Below, piece after piece: positions 30,524 through 40,585 of a DNA stretch of 64,000 nucleotides. Below the pieces are notes generated by a model that was given only the letters and a program-made list of their open reading frames with translations, was not told where the DNA came from and searched no databases. A program made the translations under genes and the position numbers. The stretch spans positions 124,001 through 188,000 of the forward strand of contig OZ025689.1 of the NCBI GenBank assembly GCA_964019335.1, written 5' to 3'. The stretch is from Diplonema japonicum. Lineage: Eukaryota > Euglenozoa > Diplonemea > Diplonemida > Diplonemidae. Each line of letters opens with the position of its first letter. The first letter of the stretch is position 1.

Positions 30524-31588
30524 TTAAACCCATAAAGGACCGGAGCTGAATATTCAGCTAAAAAAACCTTTTTTTTAATTCTGCTAATGCATTTTTAGTG
30601 CTCTGCATGCCCACTCTTTAAAGAGGGGCCTTATTGCGCGACTTTTTTATGCTGAACGCTATATCGCCCGTAAATTTTTGCATCCAAACTGCAAGGGGAG
30701 AAAAAAAATAGTGGCACAGACATTGTTTTTTTTACACCCCATAAGGGAGTAGTGCTGAAAGTACTTCTGAAGAAGGTCAGTGTCACCGGATGATGGGGAT
30801 ATCCCGGATATGGAATGGGATGACAAAATCGAGAAGGTGGGGAGGAAAATATTTCGAGGTCCAAGTGTACCAGTAGTGGGTCTCAACGGGCTGGAGGTTT
30901 TTCCTTTGTTTTTGATAGGGCGGCCCTCCAACATCATCGCAAAAGGTGGCACCCACGCCGAAGACACCTACTCCTCAGGGTGCACCTTCACGTACCAGGG
31001 GTGCACCTTCACGCACCAGGGGTGCACCTTCAATATGTCCTGAAAAGATGCAAAAGGCACGGAATTGCACTGTGTGCAACAAACCAGAGAAAAAACGCAC
31101 CCAGACCATGTTCTCGTGCAGAGATTGCAACGTAGCAATGTGCCCTGTGCCCTGTTTCGAAAATTTTCACATTAACGACACCTTATAAAAAACCACCTGA
31201 AAACCACTTGAAAATAAAAATACGTTTAAATTGGATAAGTCGCATATCTGCGGCACCTCGGACCTTGTGTTCAAAGAACGGCCATAAGTGGTGAAAAAAA
31301 AATAACCAGCCCACCCTGCACGCTGAATAAGCGCTGCTTGCCGAAACCATGGAACCTCCGGATAGCATGTGCCCTTTGCAAGAGTTGTTTCTCTCAAATG
31401 CTGCTCTACCACCAAAGTTTGGGCGCGTCGGGGCTGAAATGCAGGCCGCTTCGCGCTCCAGAAATGGCGTAGTGAAAATAATATAGGTACACACCCTCTA
31501 ACTCCACCCTCGCCATTTTATTTTGGTATTTGAACGAAAAGTTCAAAATCGACTTTTTAGACGAAAATAGCGGTCCTTTATGGGTTAA
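30524..31588 (+). mobile_element. PiggyBac-like element, internally decayed
   Basis: Bounded by TTAA (30524-30527 and 31585-31588) with inverted ends: left A-CCCATAAAGGACCG (from 30528), right complement CCCATAAAGGACCG, a 14-bp match. Inside, on the plus strand near 31060-31188, the sequence encodes a Cys-rich C-terminal domain typical of piggyBac transposases (CTVCNKPEKK..SCRDC..MCPVPCFENFH, then a stop). A 21-bp repeat (about 2.5 units) sits at about 30980-31030. At only 1.06 kb the transposase is mostly deleted. Confidence 0.85.
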
Positions 31589-31936
31589 ACAAAAGTTCTG
31601 ATGGGAAAAAAAAAAGAGAGAAAAGAAAAAAAACTCGATAAAATTTCAGTCTGCATGGGGGTGCTCACTGAAAAAAAAAGAAAAAAATGAAAAAGGGAAA
31701 ATGGTTTCTCTTCCCCCCCCCTTCTCTCAATTTTGTTTTATTTTTTTTGCCCCCATGGTGAGGGGCAAAAAAAAAAAAAAAAAAAAAAAGGAACAAAAAA
31801 AAAGGAGGGGACGCGCGCGAATCTAACATAAATATTTAAAAAAAACAAAAAAGAGAAAAAGAAAAACCTATTAAAAACCCATTCTAGTTTGTTTAATCAC
31901 TCCCTCATTCTTCTTTCCCCCCCCCCCCCCCCCTTT
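31589..31936. other. Homopolymer spacer
   Basis: Flank of the piggyBac element followed by A-, T- and C-runs up to the end of the carnitine acyltransferase gene. Nothing recognised. Confidence 0.6.
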
Positions 31937-33816
31937 TTATATCTTCGATTTACGCGCTGCTGCCTCGCGCAGAGTACGCATGATGTCGGCTGCCGCAGTG
32001 TAGATGGCAGCCTCGAACCGAACAATGTCGAAGTTAGGGTGAGCCTGTTTTTTTTCTTTCTTCTTCCAAAAAGAAATACCTTGTGCGAACACAAATTGAA
32101 GACGATAAGGTCGTTCAGGATCCTGTAGGAACACCCATAGCACGTGGGGGTCGGGGCGTTGAACCCAAACCCTTCAACACCACCACCTGCAAGCTGCGAG
32201 GTGGACAACACAATGTTGCTGAGGTACTTATACGCACTGTGCTCGAAGAGGGCGGGAGTAGGCATGCCAAGGTCGGCCGCGCTCATCTTGAGGCACAACA
32301 GGTGCCTGTCAAAGCTTTCCGCGTTCATGCACTTCACCATCCGCGTCTTGTGGACATCTGCCGCCTTTCTAAACAGCGCGTCTCGCTTCACAGCACTGCT
32401 GGACCGGTCATCCATCGCTTCGACAAACTTCACAGACTCCACACTCGTCGTTCGCAAGGTCTCAGTCCTTCCATGCAGGTATTTCCTTAGAGACGCTGTT
32501 TCGTACGTTGAGGGGGTGTACCCCTGGTCCCTCTTGAAGGCAAGCTGCAAGATCAGCTGCACCATGCTGTCAGGACCGCATTTCATTTCCTTGATATGCT
32601 TTGCGCCGAACCCGCCGTAGATGCACACGCGCAGCATAGTCTGCCCCGCCATCACTTCCAAGTGGTCATATGCCTTCCTGAAGCAACCTAGTAGGTGGCT
32701 GTCTGTGGCAACGTCCATTCTGTTCCAGTAGCACGGTTTGTTCCCGATGTGCCTGTTAAGGTCGATGGGGTCGCCGTGTACCTTTTGTATCCACTTGCAC
32801 CCCACGGTGACACCTGCTGCTGCGTTTGTGTATTCGCACGCGTGGGCGATCATCCTTGTGGACACCCTGGCGTCGGCAGGTGTGTGCTCCACGTTGAGAC
32901 CGATCTTCCCGTTCTCGTACACAAGCACGGTGAAGATCTTGTCGAACCATATCCCGTTGCAGTGGGAGTGCGCTGTGCTAAGCCACACCGCAGTATGGTC
33001 TTCAGGGCGATGGGGTGCCAGCGACACGTGGAAGAGAGCGCCTTCCATGTCGGTGATGAAGTCTTTGTTCCCATGCTGCAGCATGTACTGCCTGCCGTCG
33101 GCCCATGTGTCTCGGTCTTGAGATGTCATTGCTGACACGCCACCGATGCCGCCTGCAGGAGGGGGCCTGCTTGCAGCATCATGTTCTATACTCCGCAGGG
33201 CAGCTTCGATGTCTTGAGGTTGTACACCAACTACCAGCACCTTGTACCAGTGACCCTTCCTTTCCACGGCAATGTAGTCGGAGTTGGACGCAGTGAGCTC
33301 GTCGCAACCCCGTTTGGGGACTCTTGTCGTGCCGAACAGTTTGCGGTACTGACTGCTGCACACGGGCTTTCCGAATGCCTTTTCGACAGGCAAGATCCCG
33401 GTGTCGATTTGGCGCTTGAAGTCCAGCAAACCTATTATGAACCAAGCGGTTCTCTTCAGTCTGTGTTCCGTTCCCTTGTCATCGAAGGCGTCCAACATCA
33501 CATTCAGCCAAATCGCAATAGGATCCCTCCCCTTCAGGTACGCCCCTTCCTCCCAGAACCTCTCCAGCCACGTCGTGTTCGGGTAATCACTCCCGTCGCT
33601 GTTTGACTTGTCGCACTCATTTTTTCTCTTCTGCAGATGTTCCTGCAGCACTTTCCCCTCGTTTCTGATGAACTCTTCGCCAAGCTTTCTCGCTTCTTCG
33701 ACCTCCTTTGGAGAAACCAACGCCTTCAGCACCTCAATATACCCATCTAGCGACTGCTGCAGGCTTGGGAGCGGAAGCCTCTCCAGATCCTGCTGCATCT
33801 CCCACATGTTAGGCAT
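31937..33816 (-). CDS. Carnitine O-acyltransferase (acetyltransferase-like), peroxisomal type
   Basis: Transfers acyl groups between CoA and carnitine. Two exons: 32080-33816 and 31937-32044, intron 32045-32079 (35 nt, GTATTT..ACAG), 614 aa. Choline/carnitine acyltransferase hallmarks: N-terminal LPRLPLPSLQ-type segment (here LERLPLPSLQQSLDGYIEVL), YRKLFGTTRVPKRGCDEL, and catalytic His311 in NVEHTPADA (family E-H-x-x-x-D). Late motif SSSAVKRDALFRKAADVH binds CoA/carnitine. Length fits CRAT/CROT (about 600-630). After splicing the C terminus is ..AARKSKI, a peroxisomal PTS1-like tripeptide; unspliced reading hides this. There is no N-terminal mitochondrial leader. Confidence 0.9.
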
Positions 33817-33884
33817 TTCTTTTTCTTTCCCCCTCCTTTACTTTTTAATGGGTAATTATCATTGCATTGAGATGCAAACTAAGG

Positions 33885-35024
33885 TCACTTTTTCCTCTTA
33901 GGACTCGATTTGGTTTTCTTTTTAGACTTAGCTTGTTTAACTTTGGGTTTTGATTCCTTTTCGGATTTTGCTTGTGCCTCAGCACATAGCTTCTTCTCCC
34001 TGTCCTGGATGTCCTTGGTCTGGACGGAGGCATGGGCGGAGTCGGTGTCCCAGACGCGGACGGAGCCGTCATATGACCCAGTGTAGAGCTGGTTGGTCTT
34101 TGTGAGGACCATGCTGGACACAGCGGAGTTATGTCCCATGAAGATGTACTCTAAGGAGTTTGTTGATGTGTTCCACTGCATGACGGTCATGTCTTCGGAG
34201 GCCGTGTAAAGAGTAGGAGTGGCCGGTGTGGGAGAGGGTGGCACGGCCGGGTCTGCTGTGGGGCTACAGGGATAAGTAGACTTGGGCGGCATGACAGTCG
34301 GGTCAGAGAGCGCCATCCCGACAACAGCTTCCTTGTGTCCCCTGAGCTGACCAATGCATACTGCTGTTCTAACATCGAAGAGAAGGACGTGGGTGCACGA
34401 ACCCCCTACGTACAGCACGGAGGTGTCGTGGTCCAGCACACAGCAGTGGAGCGGGCCGCAACCCTCGTATGCAGCGAGGAGCTTGCCAGTGTTGACGTCA
34501 ATGTGCTTCGCCAACCCATCGGTAGAGACTGTAAAGACTTGCGATGGGGACATGACTTCCAAGGCTGTGATGCTCCCTACATGTGCTTTGAGCTGCTTCT
34601 TCGGTTCATGTATCATGCCCGCCGCATCCCACAATGTCAGAAGCCCCTCGTTCCCCCCCGCGTACAAGACATCGTTTTTCTCTGCCAGGCACACCACACC
34701 CTGTCCCACGTCCCGCGACACTATCTCTTCCTTGCTCTTCAGGTCCCACGTCTTTACCGCACCGTCTAATGAGCAACTATGCAGTGAATTTCCCTCTGCC
34801 ACCAACCCCTTGACGACACTTCGATGTGACGCCAGCTCGCACGCCGTCACAGGGTCATCGAGGAAAAACCCCCGTATCATCCCGTTGTGCATCCCGTGCA
34901 GGAACATGTTCTCCGTCACTTCCAGTGAAAATACGGCCTCAAGCTCTGGCCCGGAGTATGCCATGAGGCAGTCGCTCTCCGGGTCGGCAGGGATTTCATA
35001 CCCAGCAGCGGCATTGCTGAACAT
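33885..35024 (-). CDS. WD40-repeat protein
   Basis: 379 residues with about seven WD-type blades, for example VKGLVAEGNSLHSCSLDGAV..TWDL, VGSITALEVMSPSQVFTVSTDG, LRGHKEAVVGMALSD and MGHNSAVSSMVLTKTNQLYT..VRVWDT. An insertion rich in Pro/Thr lies between two blades (about 255-285). The C terminus is a Lys-rich tail of about 50 residues, as in some nuclear or nucleolar WD proteins. WD propellers scaffold complexes; the specific partner cannot be named. Single exon. Confidence 0.8.
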   Translation of the reverse strand: MFSNAAAGYEIPADPESDCLMAYSGPELEAVFSLEVTENMFLHGMHNGMIRGFFLDDPVTACELASHRSVVKGLVAEGNSLHSCSLDGAVKTWDLKSKEEIVSRDVGQGVVCLAEKNDVLYAGGNEGLLTLWDAAGMIHEPKKQLKAHVGSITALEVMSPSQVFTVSTDGLAKHIDVNTGKLLAAYEGCGPLHCCVLDHDTSVLYVGGSCTHVLLFDVRTAVCIGQLRGHKEAVVGMALSDPTVMPPKSTYPCSPTADPAVPPSPTPATPTLYTASEDMTVMQWNTSTNSLEYIFMGHNSAVSSMVLTKTNQLYTGSYDGSVRVWDTDSAHASVQTKDIQDREKKLCAEAQAKSEKESKPKVKQAKSKKKTKSSPKRKK

Positions 35025-35100
35025 GTTCGTGTAACCTAGGTGCCGTAAACCGGGTTGTCATCATCAAACATAATATTTCTCTATACTTTGGTACAACGAT

Positions 35101-36833
35101 CTATAAGATGGACCTCCTGCCCGAGCCACGGCCCATGCCCGCGAGACCTGGGTTCGTTGTTGGAGTGGCGGTGCCTGGGGCAAAGAGTTCTTCCTCGTCA
35201 TAAGTCAGCTTGTTCGGAGTGGCTGGGGGGAGAGGTGCGGAGATGACGTTTGGAGGGACAAACTGGTTTATAGGGGAGGTGGCGTTCCTCGACCCGAAGC
35301 GGGAGGAGAAGGGGACTTGGCCGTTGTGCGGCATGTGCACCGATGCAGTGTGCTGTGGGAACGCAGGGGGGGTCGCTGCCTGCCGAGCAGCCTGCGACGT
35401 GGCTTGCGCCAGCTGCTTCGCAGTCTGCCCATGGCTCTCCTCACCTTGTGGGAATGCATTCCCGCTAAACACCTTTTCCAAATAATCTACTATGTGCTCG
35501 TCGTACAGCTGGAACTGCTGCCTCACTTGAGCCAACTCGTCTACCTGCCGCTTGAACGCGTCTTTCATCAAATTCTTAGAATGTTTTAACTCCCTGTCGC
35601 GCAGGGCAAACTGTCTTTGCAGCTCCGCAATGGTGCCATGCAGCTCACGTGCCTTTGGTGTCGAGTCTTTGTGCATAACCTCGCCTTCTGCAATCTGGTC
35701 GGCGCGTATCCTCACATCCTCCGTGGGGTACGGGTTGTCGATGATCAGCTTCTGCAGCATCTTCACCTTTTCCTCTCCGTCTTCGACTTCTTTCCGCATC
35801 TGGGCAACCTAATGCGATAGGAAGGAATGTGTGAAGTCATACCTGCGAGGATTCCATCAGGCCATCGAGGTTCCCTGTCGCCCTGGACTGTTGCAGGTGG
35901 TATATTAGCTGACGGTAATCTTCCAGCTGCCGTTCCAGTTCAATCTTTCGTTTCCCTTCCGGGGACGTGATGCCTGCTGTGAGGTTGTTCTGCGCCGCTT
36001 TGCACCGCGGGCAGCTCCGCCAGAACTCAGGGTTCTCTGTGAGTGAAAGGTACTGTTGCTTCAAAGTATCGATCTCCCTGTGTGTGTGTGGAGTCAGAGG
36101 ATTTGAACGACTCCGGTCCATACCTGTCCCTCTCATCGATCATGGCTACGTACCCTTCAAGCTCCCTCTGCGCTTCGAGTATCTCGCCATGTCGGTATGA
36201 TTGCAGCCTGTTGCGGAGTTCCATCTTGTTAAACGACTCTCGGATAGCTCGCCTGTCGTCATCGTGAGAGGCTTGAGCTTGCATTTCTTGTTGTTCTTCG
36301 ACCTCTTGGTGCTTCACCATCTCTGATTGGTCGGTAAGCTGTAGGTCTACCCTAGCCTTCCAACCCTTGGGTCTTTCAAGCCCTAACAATTCTGCGAATT
36401 TTTCTGTGTTCTCTACATTTCTGGTGGGGAGCTCGGAGTTGAAGATGTGCTTACGGACAATGGTCAGGATTCGAAGTATGTCGGACATATCCATAGCTGA
36501 TGCGGTCTTAAAGCAGCAATCATACTGCCCAGCGCCTCCTATCTTGAGCCCTATGTGCCATGTTTCCCTTGGGTCTAGGATGACCTGTTTAATATGTCCT
36601 ATTTCGATCCCTCTTGTGAGCTTCTTGTTTGATCCCATTTTTAAGAAGTACATCAGCCTTTCTGTGATGATGAGCATCCTCTTCTGCTTCCCCCACGTTC
36701 TGTTCACCTTGAGCACGTACCCAAACCAGTAAATCACCTTGTTCTTCAACTTGTCCCCGAACTTTAAATGTTCACTGTTTGGTATCATTGCCATTGGAAG
36801 GCCAGTCCGCGGGTCCGTCACAGTACTGGCCAT
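35101..36833 (-). CDS. PH/TH1-like domain plus coiled-coil protein, paralogue 1
   Basis: Three exons: 36124-36833, 35843-36077, 35101-35808; introns 36078-36123 (46 nt) and 35809-35842 (34 nt); 550 aa in frame. Residues about 25-135 resemble a PH- or myosin TH1-like beta fold (KVIYWFGYVLKVNRTWGKQKRMLIITERLMYF). The rest is largely coiled coil, with a conserved CxxC (FWRSCPRCKAAQNN) and a FSGNAFPQG element before a low-complexity tail. Start chosen at MASTVTD because codons upstream are Lys/Arg-only. It is a paralogue of the gene at 38833-40452. Such architectures are common in flagellar and cytoskeletal proteins of euglenozoans; function unknown. Confidence 0.75.
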
Positions 36834-36928
36834 TGTTTTTTTCTTTTCTTTTTTTCTTCTTCTTCTTTTCTTTTTTGCCACAGAGACCTGATTTTGAAAA
36901 AGATTTTGTTTTCGATTTTGCTTTTATT

Positions 36929-38178
36929 TTAACCCACAACACTCCAAGGCGCAAATATTTGTCGTTTTGAAAAATCGTTTTTTTCTCTATGTACTTTTTC
37001 GTCCCCACGACCCCTGGATCTCCAAGAACGACTAGTGAGGAGTTATTTTCAACTGCATTTGATGCTGCGCTGCATCACTTCACCTTGTTATCCACCCACC
37101 ATGGGTCCCAAATCCGAGTAGGATATAGGCTAAAAACGCAAAATAACGGGTGTGCATACTGTGCCCAAATTGTTCCCAAAAAACGCAAAGGTAAAGCCAA
37201 AACAGCTACGGACGAGGTCCAACCTTCATGGGTAAGGGAGTTGGTACCCATAGAGACCATAAAATAGGCCAGTGGGGAGAAAAAAAGCTGCCCCGTGGTA
37301 CGCAGAAACCTGACGACGCAAAATGGTTATTCCTTCGGTTTTTTTATAAGAAGCTCACCGACGTCATCCAAGAAGAGACAAACAAGCAAAAGGACGCTGA
37401 GATTGAAATTTCGACGCAGGACTCCACCGCTTACTCGGATTGAGCATTGCGATGGGTTTACGGCGTGCCCAGAATCAACAGTCGTAGTGGTCCACAGGAC
37501 CCATGAAAAACCCCCTTTTCAGTAACACGATGCCCAGGAGACGCTACCAGGAAATCAAAAGTAGCCTCCACTTCACTCACACAGAAGAGTCAAACGGTGA
37601 TGTGTTGTGAAGATACGAGGGTTTCTGGACAGAATTGGTGACAAGTGGGCAAAGGCAGCAGTGCCAGGAAAATATTTAAGCATTGACGAGACACTCGTAC
37701 CTTCACGGGGCAATCAGGGGGGCTGCGGGTCTACTGTCCTCTCAAGCGTAAAAGATATGGCATAAAGATCTGCTGAAACCAACACCTCTGTCCAAATAAG
37801 TGCTTTTTTCGTACCACTCTTCCGTCACCCCAAAAAGGCCTCTTGACGATTTCGAGGCCGATATTCCACCCGCAAATAGGCACTTCTCTCGGTCTGAGAC
37901 ATCTGAGGGGTCCTGATGCTGCCTTTTTTGTCGCTCAATTTACACCCCCCCGTGCACAACCCATGTTGACATGGTCGTTTTTGAGCACCCTACGGCCATT
38001 CAACTCTTCATCCCCTTTGTATTTTTATTAATTTCTGAACTTTCTTTTTAATTTTCCTGGTCCAAAAAACCCGTTTTACCTGCAAACGGGGGTTAAATGC
38101 TGCCATTTTCCCCCTCAAATTGAAAAGGAGCAAAAAAGGGACCCCTATCTAGATAGGCCCTGGAGTGTTATGGGTTAA
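36929..38178 (+). mobile_element. PiggyBac-like element 2, pseudogenised transposase
   Basis: TTAA at 36929-36932 and 38175-38178 flank inverted ends CCCACAACACTCCAAGGC and (complement) CCCATAACACTCCAGGGC, matching at 16 of 18 positions. Plus-strand fragments in different frames fit piggyBac transposase: KLTDVIQEETNKQKD at about 37350-37400 (family xELxxxIVEETNRxA) and KYLSIDETLVPSRGNQGG at about 37665-37725 (family LSIDExMxPFKGR, holding a catalytic Asp). Frames are broken, so it is inactive. It sits between two paralogous host genes. Confidence 0.88.
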
Positions 38179-38832
38179 AAAAAAAAAAAACTATTCTGTT
38201 AACTGTATCGTCCAATACTACCTATAGGCGCTCTTGCAACGACCACCACAGCCATCGCCAACGTGCCAAAAAATGGGCTAAACTCGCACACTGGTGTGAG
38301 CTTCAAGGGAGCTAAACGTTTCAGACATGGCGTGCCACACCCATAGGCCTCACGACCGGGGAGGGGGACATTTATCTTTCGCCCGTAAGCTAGAGTGCGC
38401 ATGCATCCCCAGCTCGCTTTGGGAGGTGTTGCCAACACCTGGGTCGCTTCGCGGTCCGACCTGCTGCCCAATTCAAAGCGCGGTTGCGGTGAATCCAAGC
38501 CCCCTAAGCATCGACACGATTAACAAAGGGGTTTGTTACGCCGGGATATCTTGTTCACCAATGCTCCATACGCCCCCTGTTGCCAGTTCGCCGGATGAGC
38601 ATACTGCAGGGTCTTCCACTCATCCGTTGCCCGGTGGGTACCACGAGGAGGTCAGCAACAATTCTATACTTTTGGCCACGTAGGGCCTGTTCTACATTTA
38701 GTATAGTCCCACCAAAAAAAAAAAGGAGAATGGGAAATAAACTCTATACTACACAGTCCTCTAAAATAAGGTCTTTTTTTCAGCTACAGAATACTCTTGC
38801 GCGATGAAACGCTAGGTCTGCGAGATGATTTT
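38179..38832. other. Unassigned non-homopolymer block
   Basis: About 500 bp (38190-38695) of ordinary-complexity DNA between A-tracts, without a credible ORF. Its left edge (ACTATTCTGTTAA after an A-run) resembles the LINE B 3' edge (ACTATTCTTTTAA), so it may be an old LINE copy, but no coding similarity was recognised. Confidence 0.35.
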
Positions 38833-40452
38833 TTACTTTTTTTTTTTCTTTTTTCTTTTTTCCTTCACAGCATACCCTTTAGTAAATTGGCTAGGCCTTT
38901 CTGACAGGGGTTGCAAATTTGCACCGAGCCACGCCCGCCTTGGGGACCGATCTTCGAGGGTTGATTGCGCGTAGAAAGGAGACCGCTCGTGGGTGTGGTA
39001 TGAGTCTTCGCTTAATATGCTTGGATCGGAAGGTGACTCGGGGATGCTGACAGGGGTAGCGTTGGCTTTCGCTGCAGAGGCAGTGAGCTCAGCCAGCTCT
39101 CTTGGTGTTTGCCTGTCTGTGGCACCAGGAGGGTACGTGCGCCCTGAGAATATCTTTTCGAGGTATGATACGATCTCGTGGTCATACGACTCGAAGCCTT
39201 TCTTCAACCGCTCCAACTCTTCAACTTGGCGTTGGAAGGACTCCCTCATCACACTCTTCGTCATCCTCAGCTCTTTATCCTTCTCGGCAAGCGTTCGGTC
39301 TAAGTCATACGCGTGTCTCGCAAGCTGCTTCTCCCGCTCACTGGCATCTTTTGGAACAGGTCCCACCCTTGTCAACGCGTCCTGTGTTTGTTGGCCCCGC
39401 CATTTTTAAAAATAACATACCCTCCTTGCCTCGTTTGAGGGGTACATCCCGGGGGATTCGATGATGACGTTGCGAAGTTGTTGGATTTTCTCGTTGACCT
39501 CGTGTTTCTGCTGACGGAGTTGGATGATCTGTGTGGACTCGGAGAACTGTGCGGTGCGTTTTCCAGATGAGGTGGCCTGCCGTGCGTGCTGAAGGTGGTC
39601 GAGAAGGTGCTCCGCGTCTGCGATCTGCCTCTCGAGAGAGTTCACCGTCTTTGTGGTGACCTTCCCAGTGTTGTTCCGGTTTCTGTCGAGGCAATTCGGA
39701 CATCCGTCCCACACATGAGGGTTCTCGTACACAGTGTCGCGAAGGTTGCGCAGCCTGTCGATCTCCCTGTCACGGTCGTCAATCATCTCGATGTACATAT
39801 CAACCGTTTTGGAGATCTCTTCAAACTCTTCAGCACCGTACGAGGCGAGCTCATAGCGCAGCTCTTTCTTCATGCGCTCGAACTCTTCGACAACCAAATG
39901 CTGTGCCCGACGGTTGTTCATCTCCGCAGCGGCCTCGTCTTGCCTTTGCATCTGAGCGCGTGATTTAAACCTCTCGGTGACCTGTTTATACCCGGCCGGC
40001 TTTACCAAGTTCAATACATCCTGCAGTAGTCTATCCTGCACCAAGCTAGACTTTTCAATGGGGCGCCCCGTTTTTGCTTTGCGTATCGTGTCGAGAATGA
40101 AGTAAATCTTCTTCCTCTCGTCAGCGGAGAGCACGTCGACGACCAAGTCGCAGTCGTTCACCGTGGCCGTGTCCACCATGATCGCCACATATGTGGGGTG
40201 CGTCTCGTCCACGATTAGTTGTTTGATATCGGACACCAAGAGCCCTCCGGTGAGGCCCCCGCTCATCTGCCCCATGTAGATACAAGAATGCGATATGATC
40301 ATCACGCTGTCGCTTTCTAGCCACTTGTTCGTGAACTGCTTCACGTGTCCTATCCAGTGGATAACCGGGTTCCGCAGTGCACCGTATGCCGCCTCGAACT
40401 CATCAGGGATATCGATGCACTCCAACCCTGTCGTCGGGTCCACTATGGTCAT
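38833..40452 (-). CDS. PH/TH1-like domain plus coiled-coil protein, paralogue 2
   Basis: Two exons: 39421-40452 and 38833-39381, intron 39382-39420 (39 nt), 526 aa. It has the same plan as the gene at 35101-36833: a PH/TH1-like N terminus (NPVIHWIGHVKQFTNKWLES), coiled coil with EMIDDRDREIDRLRNLRD (cf. MIDERDREIDTLKQQ), a CxxC (VWDGCPNCLDRNRNN), then YDHEIVSYLEKIFSGRTYPPG (cf. YDEHIVDYLEKVFSGNAFPQG) and a low-complexity tail. Paralogue 1 has an extra intron. The basic C-terminal end (KEKRKKKKKK) is encoded by a T-run and may be extended artificially. Confidence 0.75.
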
Positions 40453-40585
40453 TTCTCACCCCACCCCCCCCTCCTCCCCCCACGGCTGTGTTGGGGATTT
40501 CTTTCAAAGAAAAAAAAGGGGGGGGGGATCTTTTGCAGGAAAACTGTTTTTCAAAACTACTGATTGACAAGCCTTGTAAAAGGCC

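Noticed and set aside
36095-36115. GGATTTGAAC resembling a tRNA B box
   Set aside because: It lies inside a 46-nt intron of a protein gene, with no A box or cloverleaf around it.
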